64,000 nt of DNA from Biomphalaria glabrata (Eukaryota > Mollusca > Gastropoda > Planorbidae): contig NC_074726.1 in NCBI RefSeq assembly GCF_947242115.1, forward strand, positions 3,900,451 through 3,964,450. The letters are read 5' to 3'. Numbering within the stretch: the first letter of the stretch is position 1; every line of letters starts with the position of its first letter. The position numbers were made by a program, and so were the translations under genes. The notes under the pieces are model-generated. The model did no database searches. It was not told the origin of the DNA and was given only the letters and a program-made list of their open reading frames with translations. This document shows, piece after piece, positions 34,586-47,200 of the stretch.

Positions 34586-35477
34586 AACAATATAAGTATC
34601 TTATTAAAAAGTAATTTATGCAACAAAATAAGGTAAGAAAAAAGAACATAAAGTGAAATAAAGAAATGCGAAGACAATTTACGGAAATCTAAAAAAAAAC
34701 AAAATATTTTGAAATTTGTGTTTTGTGTGTGTGCAAAGTTTCAACTTTATCCGAGAATGAGTGTGGGAGAAATAACGTGTACAAGCTTTTTCCAGACAGA
34801 CAGACAGAGTGACTTGATAAAAGCTTTGTTTAAAAAACAAAAAGGAGGATGAGTGAAAGAAATGTAAATAAATCGATCAAACAATGTCAATGACGTCATA
34901 TTTACTACATACGTCAACCAATTAAATAATAACTAATTTGTGCTAAATACAAAATAGCTTGGAAATTGTATTTGCATTTCTAAAAAAAAAAATAAGGACA
35001 AATATTACCGTAAACATTTGAAAATACATAAATCATCAGCATTTACTAAACTCTGTTCGCTGGATACATCATATAGCTAGCTGCTTATTTTAATACGTAA
35101 TAGAAAATGTGCAATACTTGCGTCTATGATTTTTGATGACATACGAAAAGCTTAATGACCTTATTATTGATATGAGTCAATATTTAAACAAAAGTGTATT
35201 TTTTAAATTCCAATATGGGGTGTGGAAAATAACAAATCTTACATTTCCGAATGTGTGTAATAGACTAGACTTGTAAAGGCTTATCTTACTTTGACAATTA
35301 CTGAAATGTTTTAGTGCCTTATACGGGAGTATTGGACAAAGAAAGTTGTAAAGAAAAACTATCACAAGAACAAGGGAAGAACTAAGTCCAGACATTTAAA
35401 TATCTTCAACAATATTTAATACGTACGAGGCCAATGTCGAGTCTCTGTCAATAGTAGAGGCTGTTAGTAAAAGTAAA
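34586..35477. other. Intergenic, no gene seen
   Basis: A reverse copy of the dispersed 'tccgagaatgagtgtgggag' repeat lies at 34735-34830. The rest is AT-rich with no signal. Confidence 0.45.
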
Positions 35478-35727
35478 GTTTCCCTTTTCAGACCTTGCGA
35501 TCTATGGGGCAGATGATGTTAAGGTCATCTGTTTCTTTGGCCAACGGTGAACGAGCAGGGTGACATGTGGCCAGCACAACGACCAACCGCCTTTACTTTC
35601 CCCAACTAAAGTCAGGTACCCATTAGAGTTGGGTTGACTCAGGGCCGCCCTAAAAATCAAGAAATTCAAAATCCCAGTCTTCACCGGGATTCGAACCCAG
35701 GACCTCAGGACCACCGCGCCCGCATAG
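35478..35727 (-). repeat. tRNA-derived SINE, family 1
   Basis: Well-preserved copy: 'ttcagaccttgcgatctatg' to 'cttcaccgggattcgaaccc'. On the minus strand the B-box is GGGTTCGAATCC. The A-box part of the head is partly lost at the right end. Confidence 0.8.
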
Positions 35728-37070
35728 GGGCTGTTACCTGAATAAATAACATATGATCAAATTAAAACGTCCCTAAATGTCACTTCATAGCCCGTCTACT
35801 ATGGTGCGTCTAAGGTCCTAATCTTTACAAAACACTAGTTTCACCAACGTAATAATTCTCTTCCGAACTGGGAACTAGTCACTTAAAGCGAAGTTGTGTC
35901 CGCATGTCCAGTCAGATTCGCGGGTTGTCCTTAGACAAAACACGCTCTCCAAAGACAACTAAAACATGTAGGCCGAAAAGATAAAAAGAAAGAACCACAA
36001 CAATGTAGCGGTTTGTACCTCACTGAAAGACAAAAAAAAAAAATATGTGGACACAAAGAAGAGGCTGTGGACGTCGCATATGACTGAACTCTCTACATAC
36101 ACCATACGACGCGGGAGGACCCAAGTATCAATTCAAAACCTATTCAGTTGAGCCTAAGACACAATAAATAAAAAGCTCATACATCGATATCAGAATATAG
36201 TAATAATAAGGCTTTTCTTTTTTTCTTCTTTAAACTTCTCATTTTTTATGTCGGAGTGTTCAGATGACTAGACCAATTTATGAGATGAACTGCGCATTGA
36301 TTTTCCAAATCAGGGAGCTCTCCATATAGTTTTCTTTCTATTGGGTTATTTTGGGGCCAGTGTCTTGTTAGGCCTCTCGTTAAAGAATGCAGTTTTGGAG
36401 GACATGGGCAGCATTCTCTGGTGACACTATACCTGGGCCGATTTTACTGGTTCCAATTTCTTTGAAGATTGTGTAGGAGTACAGTATTTCACGTGGATAC
36501 GAAGCACAAGCTGCGACCTACATATTTTGCCATGTTCATCAAAGACAAAACCATACATACTATTTATTAGGCATATTTACGATTTAAAAAAAAATGTTAA
36601 TTGAGTTTGTGAAGTGTAAGTCCATGGGTTTATGCACTGCCGTAACAAAATCAAATAAATATAATTGATAACTGACAATATTAACAAAAAGTCAGTACAT
36701 TAAGACTTTGTTCCCATTTTTATAATTAAATTGTGTATATTGTTTTATTTCTAGCAGTTTGAAAATATTTTATCCGTAAATCAACACTTTTTCAGACGTA
36801 TCTTTACGACCATATCTCCACTAGTGTCATAACTCTGGTATTTTTCTTACGTTCAACAATATACCTTTAGCTATAAGCTATGTATTTTATTTCAAATAAT
36901 GATAAGTGTTTCTCAAACTGTTGCCAGTAACACTCCATAAACATCCAATCAGATAGGAATGTGGGGAACAGCTTAGAAAACCGACGCCAAACATTTTTAC
37001 TGCATATTGAGCTTCAAAAAGTGATTCTCCTGTTTTCTACAATGCACAGTTTGTAAAAAATAAAAGTAAA
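35728..37070. other. Intergenic with LINE scraps
   Basis: Positions 36240-36480 (minus) carry a decayed LINE segment whose frame includes 'SPENAAHVLQNC', the end of a LINE-encoded RNase H/zinc region; the plus-strand piece at 51835-51955 is from the same family. Positions 36480-36545 are a LINE 3'-tail scrap. No host gene seen. Confidence 0.5.
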
Positions 37071-37297
37071 GTATCTGTTTCAGACCCAACTAATGTATAG
37101 GGCAGATGCCTTAACGATCATCCGTGTTTACGGCCGACGGTTAATTTGGCCAGCACGACGATCAACAGTCTTTATATTTCCCAAAGAATATCAGGTAACC
37201 ATTAGAGTTTGGCGTCCTTAAAATCCTGAAATTTAAAAACACAGTCTTCACCGACCTTTCGGTTTAGAAGCCAAGCGTTGTATTTACGCGGCCACAA
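37071..37297 (-). repeat. tRNA-derived SINE, family 1 (diverged)
   Basis: Recognisable by 'tgtttcagacccaactaatg', 'cagcacgacgatcaacagtc' and the right end 'agaagccaagcgttgtattt'. Confidence 0.65.
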
Positions 37298-37974
37298 CTC
37301 CAAAGTAAAAAGAATGCAGGTCAAATAAACAGATAAAGTTAAATAAAATGTGGTCAGAGGAAGTGCAGAAGTATGAGAAAATTTCATATAGTGGATCATG
37401 TTCACTTGAATTTGGACGCTGGACCATCATCGTACCTAAGAAATAATGTTAGATTCGCGCAATAGATCAAAGCAGAATGATGGTAAGTAACTCAAAACAA
37501 ATATGTCCGCTCTGAAGCAGTAAGACTCTTTGGGAAAAAAAAACATATTAAAATGTCTTCTTTCCGAAAACTTTTAAAATTGATTTAGTTCTGTTACGTC
37601 TTGTCACGTGGTGAGACTCTTTTAGCAATACTCTAACACCAAACGTCACAATCATGGTCTTATAAATAATTTAATCTTAGTTCAATAGCTAACACTGTAA
37701 ACACTATTAGATTTTCATTCCTGCAATTCGGTTCTCCTCTCTCAATTCAATACACATTCGCACCATTCCATTTTTACACTACGATGCGCAAGTTTCAGAC
37801 ACTTCAGGTTGCAACACTATGAGTAACGTTACAAGGAAAACGTCACCAAATTTAAGAATTGCGTTTATAAAACACTAGACATATATATGGAACTATCAAA
37901 ATAGCTAATCGACTTAAATCCATTTTTTTCAAATAAAAATATTTGCTTGTAGGCATACATATATTTGATTTAAA
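37298..37974. other. Intergenic, no gene seen
   Basis: AT-rich sequence, with a possible LINE C-terminal scrap near 37455-37490. No exon recognised. Confidence 0.4.
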
Positions 37975-38820
37975 TTTGAAATGATTATACTAAATTTTGT
38001 ATGTTCATGTGTTAAGTATAAAGTTGATTTATCATCTTTGAATTAGATGTAGATCTTGAGTTAGAGATAGATCTAGATCTAGACTTGGATAGAGTTCGTC
38101 TCTGCGCTTGCGTGAAGGCTTCGCTCTTTGCCTTTATTTATTAGATTTACGCGACTTATGAATGGAATGGTTGTTAACACGCCTTCGCAGCTATAGCGAA
38201 CGAATGTATGAGAAATGCTTTAGAAAAACGAATTTGAATGTTAATTTGATTAAAATATGAAATGAATGGACTATAATTAGTATGTTTATGTGTTAAAGTA
38301 TAAAACTATCTTTGCAGAGAGATCTTAGAGTTAAATGAGAGTTTTAGACCTAGGAGTAGAGAGATGTGTAACCATTCGGGTAATGTCTAATGCAATTATG
38401 TACATCTGGAATTCTAAATTTGCAGATATAAGAAACGAATTGGTGTACAATGCTTTTGAAACACAAATTTGAAGCTTTTTTGTTATTAAATAATAAAATC
38501 AATAGACTATATTTTGTATTTTTCATGTGTCAAAGTAAAAAAACAACTATCTATGCAAAGAGTAGTTCTTAAAATTAGATACAGATCTAAGTTCTTTGGA
38601 TCTTTTCTCATGTCAACATGGTAAACGTCATGGCCTAGATCTATAAATTAGCATAATTTCATAGAGTTGGGCAATTTGAGGGTCTTAAGTTTGTTTTAGG
38701 GCTACTATACATACGTTACGGTTCCAGTTAGTACCCAAGGAACATTTATGCCAAGTTTTATCAAGATTGGTCCAACCGTTTTCAATTTCTATTCAGCACA
38801 CACATACATACATACATACG
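37975..38820. repeat. Three diverged ~240-bp tandem copies
   Basis: Copies begin near 37975, 38255 and 38490. Each has 'atgttcatgtgtta'-like, 'aagtataaa' and 'agatctaga'-rich parts in the same order. The stretch ends in 'ttggtccaaccgttttcaat' and a (CATA)n tail at 38803-38820, which suggests a retroposed or MITE-like unit. Confidence 0.55.
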
Positions 38821-39629
38821 CCTTACATTCTACTCCATGCCCACGTTGACTGCACGTCTTACGGTTTAAGAACCGCTGATTTCATAATTGTCATATTTAG
38901 TCAGCATTTTTTTTATAGTTATTGGAATGCTTGGTTTGTTCCTATGCGTAACTTAATGTACTCTCTTCTCTCTCCTCTCTCGTGTACTATCCTTCAACTT
39001 TATTTTTTTGTTTTCTCCACTTCTCTCTCACTCTGTATTTTTCTTTCTGTCTTTCTCTCCCTCTTCAGCTCTCTCTCTCTCTCTCGTTTATTCACTTACC
39101 TCAATTCAAGTCCCTCTTTTATACTGTCCTACTACACGGCATTCTTTGCCAATACATCTCAGACATGCAAGAGTACTGTTTCGTCTTTTGTTGAAACAAG
39201 TTTCAGTTTTTAAGAGGTAATTATTTTTACGCGAGTAATTTAATGCTATATTATTAGTTTTTTTCTAAAAAAAAAAAATTCTTTATATTTAGTGTAATGT
39301 GTTTTCTCACGTAGAAAGTGTTTTTATACCTAGGGATCGTTTATGTTTTGGTATGCTGAATGGAATCAATTCATATAAAAATATTAATCGTCATAATTGT
39401 CATGCTTATTTTTTTTAATTATTTTTTTTATATACAACTGTGCAATGTATTTTTAATGGTGATAATTGAAAATGAAGTGACTTTTAAAAAAACACTTCAA
39501 CAGCAAGTCACGTGATTTACAACCCTTTTCAGACCTTGCGATCTATATGTCTGATGGTGTGATTGGCTTAATTATTAGTTGCTCTCACGTTTGTTCGCTG
39601 TTATTTTATATACTTTATCAGCTTGGTTG

Positions 39630-39920
39630 GAGGTGCCGTGGTTGAATTGTAAAGGGCTTGGCTGCCGAACCTGGAGTACCGGGCTCGAATCTTTCACATC
39701 AACTGCCCTCCGGATCGAAAGTTTTGAAAGGGGAACTTTTTATCAGTTTGTTTGCTGTCCACCGTGTGTCTTGTAATCGAGAAACCTGGAATTCTTCTGT
39801 AACATCTCAATTCCAAGGTTAGAATCCTCCTCTGCAGTTGCAGTCGGTGAATTGTATGCAAGAAATTCGCATAAAAAGCTAGAGGTGACTCCTGTGACTA
39901 AATATGTAAGAATCTAGCAT
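39630..39920 (+). repeat. tRNA-headed SINE-like repeat
   Basis: 'gtgccgtggttgaattgtaa' resembles a tRNA A-box and 'accgggctcgaatc' a B-box, spaced as in tRNA-derived SINEs. The body differs from families 1 and 2. A family 1 scrap lies just upstream at 39520-39565. Confidence 0.5.
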
Positions 39921-40009
39921 CCCTTTTAAGAACAAAAATAATCTGTTTAAAATAAGGGCCGCCTAAGGTAATTTATAAACTAGGCAGTAGACCCGGGCTT
40001 CCGATTGTG

Positions 40010-40430
40010 TGGGCCTTAAAATCTTTAAGCTGTCCAACATGTACAGTATCAACGTGACAGTAAAAAGGTTACAACTTCGATGGGCGGGACATGTAGTCCG
40101 CATGCCAGACAAACGCCTTCCCAGACGACTTCTGTACGGGGAGTTGTGTGCAGGAAAGCGCTCCCAGGGAGGCCAATACAAGCGTTCCTCATGGCGTGAA
40201 GTTGTGAGTCTCGGAGTCTCAAGATTTAAAGCAGGAAGAGTGGCCAGCGTGAAAGAGCGCCGAACCAACAAAAAAACTGAGAGAAGAATCAGGCCTATCT
40301 GCAACTGACCTAACCCACCCATGCAACGCATGCGGCCGGCATTTTAAAGCGAGGATTGGACTTTACAGTCATCTTCGAGTCCAAAGGAAATAAGAAATGT
40401 GCTCATCTTCGACCACGAAGGAGGAGCTAT
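40010..40430 (+). mobile_element. LINE ORF2 3' end, sister of 5320-5740
   Basis: The frame reads LRWAGHVVRMPDKRLPRRLL, then GELCAGKRSQGGQYKR, then (after a deletion) SSWREVVSLGVSRFKAGRVA. The finger and 3' tail follow in another frame. It extends further 5' than the copy at 5320 but lacks an internal piece. Confidence 0.8.
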
Positions 40431-40511
40431 ATATACACAAAAAACAACAACATAGGTCTCAGTTTGTTGTTAAAGTAGTTTGTTTTATATTCTTAACAGT
40501 ATCATCTATAG

Positions 40512-40823
40512 CAGTGATGCCCAAACTACGGACCGCGGGCCAGATCCGGCCCGCGATGTGGCTTTATCCAGCCCGCATAGACATGTTTACAAGCAATTAA
40601 TTGAGTAGACAAACGTTTCACTAAAAAAACAATTGAAACCGATCTTACATAATAGCCATACGTGTGTACGTAGGCAAAATAGTGCTACGGGTTTCTAATA
40701 AAACTTTTTTAAATGGTTTATTCTCTATTTCTTTTTTTTTTTTATCTATTCGATGATGTGGCCCGCGACACGAGTGTCGGAAATTAAACTGGCCCGCCGG
40801 CCGAAAATGGTTGGGCATCACTG
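40512..40823. mobile_element. hAT-like MITE with perfect 8-bp target-site duplication
   Basis: Flanked by atctatag on both sides (40504-40511 and 40824-40831). Ends are CAGTGATGCCCAAACTACGG and, inverted, CAGTGATGCCCAACCATTTT. The sub-terminal 'ggcccgcgatgtgg'/'gatgtggcccgcg' blocks are typical of this group. 312 bp, no coding capacity. The exact duplication argues for a fairly recent insertion. Confidence 0.9.
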
Positions 40824-40904
40824 ATCTATAGGTAATGTTTCAATCTTATTGATCTCTCTGCGTACGAATGTTATTAAACGGATGTGGTAATGACGATTGT
40901 TAAC

Positions 40905-41105
40905 ACCATGCCTGCTTCCATCCCCTGCCATCATGCCATCCCCTAAAATTCTGTACCATCCTGTCATCATCTGCTGTTCCCTGACATTCCCTGCCGTCCT
41001 GCCATCACCTGTCATCCCATGCCATCACTGCCACCCCTGACATCCAGCCATCCCCTGCTGTTACACCATCCTACCATCGCCATGCCAGCACCATCATGCC
41101 ATCTT
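40905..41105. repeat. CCATC-rich low-complexity tract
   Basis: Irregular repeats of 'cctgccatc'-like words over about 200 bp, ending about 150 bp before the start codon of the gene at 41257. Confidence 0.7.
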
Positions 41106-41256
41106 CTGCCAAACTGACATCCTGCAAAAAGTATCACCTAGACTATTACGAAACAAATAAAATAAACCAACAAACATTTAGAACTAATAGAGCATACTAC
41201 AACAGCAACATTATTTCCATGCATAACCATCATCTACTTTTTAAACGTGACAGTTC

Positions 41257-44200
41257 ATGGACGAAAAGCCTCCCAAACTTACGCCGAGGCAAAGAAAAGA
41301 TGCCCAAAGTTCACCTATAGGTTCAGAGGCTAAAGGTCAAGACAACTTGCCAAAAGATGAAAATTCAAATGTTCGAAATTTAGTTTCGATGATGGAAAAA
41401 CAATTAGAAACATTCGAAACGAATTTTTCTAAAAACGAGGTAAGCAGATACGTATTTTAGTTATATTATTTTTCTGTTTATAATTTTTTATAACTTTAAT
41501 ATTTTAACGAGCTTAAAGAGGGGGCGGGGGCGGGCACCAGCAGTGCGACGAAGATATCAAATACATTAAAAATGTTAGCTGCAAAAAATGGTTTGGAGCA
41601 AACTTTTTCCATAACGGAAAACTTTGCTTTTTCTGAGTATTTAGTGGAACACTTTGCTTATTTTTCTATTTAGAGAGATTAATTCACGTGCTTTGCCTAC
41701 TTATTAATCATCCAAGTAGTTTGCGGAACACTTAATTAGGCCTAGCGGAACACTTAATTAGGCCTGGCGGAACACTTAATTAGGCCTGGCGGAACACTTA
41801 ATTAGGCCTAGCGGAACACTTAATTAGGCCTAGCGGAACACTTAATTAGGCCTGGCGGAACACTTAATTAGGCCTAGCGGAACACTTAATTAGGCCTGGC
41901 GGAACACATAATCAGGCCTGGCGGAACACTTAATTAGGCCTGGCGGAACACTTAATTAGGCCTGGCGGAACACATAATCAGGCCTGGCGGAACACTTAAT
42001 TAGGCCTGGCGGAACACTTAATTAGGCATGGCGGAACACTTAATTAGGCCTGGCGGAACACTTAATTAGGCCTGGTGGAACATATAATCAGGCCTGGCGG
42101 AACACTTAATTAGGCCTTGCGGAACATTAATTAGGCCTGTCGGAACACTTAATTAGGCCTGGCGGAACACTTAATTAGGCCTAGCGGAACACTAGTGTTC
42201 GGCGAAACACATTTTGGGAAACACTGGTTTAGAGTTCCTCATTGAGTTGCAGTGTAGTGAAAGGGTGAACATAATAAATCACCATGCAGATATTACGATT
42301 ACACTTATTCTCGTGTACTAACTTGTTATAAGTAGGTCATAAAAAAGTACGAAAGACAAAATATATATTGTTGAATGTATACTTTAAGCTTCTCCCCTTT
42401 CAGATCTTGTGATCTTTAGGGCAGATGATGTAATTGTCATCTGTTTCTGTGGCCCACGGTTAACGATGGTGTCATGTGCAGAGCACCCACCTTTACTTTT
42501 CCCAAACTTATGCCAGGCACCCATTAGAGATCTCGAAATAAAAAATTCCAGTCTTCACCAGGATTTGTACCAAGGACCCCTCGGTTCGGAAGCCAAGCGC
42601 CTTACCACTCAGCCAGCGCGCCTTCTAAATATATTTCTAACTTTAACCAATTTTTTGAGTATGGCAGATAGAGAGAAAACCTCCAAAACCGTTGCCGAGG
42701 CAAAGAAAAGTTCAAAGTTCATCAACAAGTTCAGAGGCTAAAGGTCAAGATAACTTGCCAAGGGATGAAAACTCAAATGTTCCAAAACTAGTTCTGTGGA
42801 CGAAGAAACAATTAGAAACATTCGAAATGAATTTTCCTAGAAATGAGGTAACAAATGTATACATTAATGAATATATCTCAAAATACTTTAAATACTTAAT
42901 AAAATGATGCATATTTTTTTTAGAAGCATTTTGTCATTGCGGTTTCATATGCGTCGTGTTTTTTTTTCCTCAGCAATAGCAAACAAAATAAAAAGGAATT
43001 TAAAAAAGAATAAAATAGTGTATTTAGGCTTTTTAAAAAATGTTATGTTTCATCCATCTTGAACACACACATACAATGTGGTATAGACATTATCCAATAT
43101 CCACTACGGCCGATGACACACAAGCACGCCAAGTAATTTTCTTTCAATGTTTAACACTTCACAACACACATTCACATTCCTCATATGCTAGGACAAATTT
43201 GTACAAATACTCCTTGTTCCCTAGTGCTATTAGAGCATGGAATGGGTTGCCTGAGCTAGCCAGGAAAACCAGTGACTTGGCAGAATTTAAGTCATTGGTT
43301 AACATGCTTGACTAGATTGATCTAGGAACGCGCGTAGGACGTAATCATCTTCTTTTTTGAAGTAACGTCTGTACTATATAAGATAAGGTAAGAAGAAGAC
43401 ACACACTCACACTCACGCGACGTCAAACTTAAATGTATTCTACCCCCACCCCCCTATTCCAACACACCCACACATGATGAGATCAGGACATAGTCCACTT
43501 AACATATGCACAACTGAAAGACAAGATATAGAATATTCTTTCACATATATAGACAATATACCTTTTTATTTATAGAACTCTTAGCATTTGGATCTATGAA
43601 AGGAGACTAATTCATTACAGTCCTTTTAAAAGAAGTAACGCTTCCTTCCCCATGTAAAAGAAGTGTAGTAGTTTCGCCCACTCCCTCTCTGGTTACTTTA
43701 CCTGGATATATCCAAGGTCCTATAGACGACTATGACTTACATCTCTAGCATTTTACGTGCAAAGTAGTTACTCTTCCATCTATGACAATTTTAAAGTGAC
43801 TAAAGAAGCTGATCATTGAGACACATCCACGGTTCAGGTTACCCATTTGTAATCTTATCTTATATAATACAAACGTTACTTCGAAAAAGAAGATGATTAC
43901 GTCATGTATCTAGTCATGCATGTTAACCAAAGACTTAAATTTTGCCAAGTAACCGGTTTTCTTGGCTGGCTCGGGTCTTCTAGGCAGGGAAGAACGAGGA
44001 ATGAGCCTTTGTGTTTTTGTTTTTCTGAGTATTTTATTAGATTTTGTTTTTGTATTTGAAGATTATGGTTCAGTGTTTTATGTATAATTGCTACTTTACA
44101 TTTGAGTCTTCTATCTTGAAGGCTTTCTATATCTATATATTTAACTCTTAGCATTCAGATCTGTGAAAGAAAATCCATTCATTGTGGTCCTTTTAAAAGA

Positions 44201-47200
44201 AGAATAGCTTTTTTATGTAAAAGGAGTGTTTTATCCGCTCTCTCTCTCTCTTTCTGGTTACATTACTTTTCCTGGACGTATCCAAGGATGACTATGAGTT
44301 ACGCTGTCTTCCCTAGAATATTACGTCATAAGTAAGCACCCTCTCTCTATGACACTTTTTAAGTGACTAAAGAAGCTGATCATTGATGCACGTCAACAGT
44401 TTCAGGCAAGGCAATAGTCATCACCAGATGTTGCAGCGTTTTCAATCTTCTTCCTCTTTCTGCGATACATCACCCCCTCCTTTATGTTTGCCCTCCATAT
44501 TGATCTATCTTTTGCTTTCCTCTGGAAAGTGTTGGTCCCGATTCTGAATTGCCTAATGTTGCTCTTTATCTTTGGTTTTTATCACATTGAGAATATTACG
44601 GATTTTCACAATACAAGTTAATCGCAGTAACCTGCTTCTTGTTTACACTTACGATATTGTTATAAACCTGGTGGTGGCACAGATGGGGGTAGTGGTGTGA
44701 GTGTAGTCAGCCGACGCAACTCGCCCCAGGCCAGCGCTAGATGAGCGGTCAACCGTGACGAGTTACGACGGTCAGCCGAGACGAGTGTCAACACGGCGGT
44801 TTGAGAAGGATCGACGTCGTGAACAGAGCTCACGAGCGTCACGAGAGTTGTAGTCATCTGACCACCTAGAAACGTCGATCGGCGTTCTGTCCGGTTCGAG
44901 AAGGCCAGTAGGGACCCTATATAAAGAGCGGAGGTGTCGCAGTCAAGACGGGGTTCACGGCAGGGGTTCAGAGCCCAGTTCATTACAGTCCGGTCGACTA
45001 CAGCACAGTTCAGCGGTGTGGCTCTGTACGGAGCATTACGACGGTTCAGTGCGGAGTGCTGTCAAGTACAGTTGAGACGACTGGCGTCTTGATCTTGGTC
45101 TGCGATCGAGTCCGACACAACGAGCCTAGTGTGTGAAGTCAGTCCTGAACTGTTGAACCCAGTGGAAGCCCGGAACGAGACGGAGAGGCCAGTGCAAGAG
45201 TTGATACTGCGGAACGGTGTTATCGGAGAGATATTTGTACAGTGTACGTGTTGCCAATTGTACAGTATTGGCTGTTATTTATTCAACTATTAAAGTGTTA
45301 CGTTACTTTGGAGCCCTGAGTTGTCAAGTTCTTTAAGTTGGTGGTGTATGGTGCAGTTTGCAGAGAGCCTGGATAGTGAGATTCGTAACAATATTTAAGT
45401 AATAAAAATCAATAAGATAGAAATAGAAGACAAAACGCTAGACCTACAAAGACACATACTTGAACAATTAACAAATTGAATCAATTTAAATGCGAACGCC
45501 ATATTGAGAATCATTATTGCCATCTGCTAAATGTTTTGAAATTTGATTCGACAGTGTTGAAATATTCTCAAAATTGTAATAGTTTTATTCTTTTAATTCT
45601 TCACTTATCAGTGCTTTCGTTTACTGTACATTTGATATACCAAACAACTTGTCTCAATGTAGGAAAATCACCAATTATTATTGTATTACAAATATCAACT
45701 CACTCTGTATGATAAAACGTTTGTACACATTATTTCTCCCACACCCAATCTGGGATCAAGCTGTATTTTTTTCTAAATTAGTCCTAGTACCTAGACTGAA
45801 GAAAATTCAACACATTAACCAGTTAGGTTATTATGTATTGTATGTAATTATTTTGTTTGGTATCATATGCATTTAACAAGCGAATACGGTAACATTTGAA
45901 GATTCTCCCGTCTTCCCCCCCCCCCCCCAACTCAACTTTTCCCAACTGGTCCAGGCAAGTGATGGAATCATGGTGCACCGAGAAAGTTAAAAAGTATGAA
46001 ATTGCCCTAAAAAAATCGGCACAAATAATTCTAATCGCACAGATTTATTATTGTCTCTAATTGTTAGTCTAGATTTATTACAAATGTACATGACTGATCC
46101 AAACTAATTGATACAGTTACACTTAATTTAAGTGTTTTTTTTTTTTTTAAAGTTTAAATACTTATTCCTGTTTAGCTGACATAGTCCCTTAAAATATAAG
46201 GGTAGGTTTTGTATTTCATTCGGTGAGATGCATTTGTATTTCTGTATATATAGTTCTCATAACAAACAGCAAGGTCCAGTGGTCAAGCTGGTAAATCAGG
46301 AGAAAGTGGCAAATAAACACTTTGAATTGCTTTATATAACCTTCCTAAGGGGAATCACTCTTGTCTTCACAATAACTATATTGTTAACTCCCCATTATGT
46401 CACAAAAAAATTTTTTCTTAGGCTGTACATGAATGTTACCTAACAACATAAACATATTACTATTCTTTAAAACTCTTTGTTTTTCAGTCTCAACTTCAAA
46501 ACGAATCTACTTTAAATTGCTCAAAGTAAGTTTATACATTTATTCCAGATTTTAAGAACATAATTTGCCACATACATTTTATCAACTATCAATAAAATAC
46601 AACTTTCTACTCCTACTTTATCTCATCTTATCTCTTCTCGTGGTCCCGTCTGAGGCATGGGCCACCAACCAACTTCCTCTAATGCAACTTTTCTCTCGTT
46701 ATTTGGCTTCTAATTTGGATTCATGAAATATAATTAATACATATTCCATACTTTAATTTAATTCAATTTAATTATTTAAAACGTTTTTTCAGACTACCAG
46801 AAAACGTGTTGGACGAAGTAGATCTACTCTTAATTGGAAAAACAGGAAACGGAAAAAGCTCCCTAGGAAATTCAATAATGAGGAAAGCCGTCTTTGAATT
46901 TAACGATACATTATCAACAGTGACCCAAGCTATAGCTGATGCTGTATGCGAATTTCATGGAACCAGAATTAAAGTAGTCGATGGACCAGGTATTGGAGAT
47001 ATTGATAAAAGTCAAGAGAAAGGTACTGTTGACATTATAAACTCTATGTCTGAAGCGATAGCCATTAACCCACGAGGCTATCACGCATTTCTTCTTGTTT
47101 TCAAATTCGGCAGTCGACTAACAAGTGAAGATAAAAACGTCATTTCAATCTTAAAGAAAATTTTCGGAGAGTCCTTCTTTGTGAAATACTGCATACTAGT

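Noticed and set aside
38767-39213. 148-codon open frame
   Set aside because: Low-complexity CT-rich translation (Leu/Ser/Phe) without splice support or known motif.
42601-42622. tRNA gene
   Set aside because: The A- and B-box-like parts belong to a SINE with many copies; no complete cloverleaf was recognised.
42661-42741. ATG at 42661 as the start of an alternative first exon
   Set aside because: Its frame stops after 26 codons; the frame homologous to exon 1 is a different one and lacks ATG.
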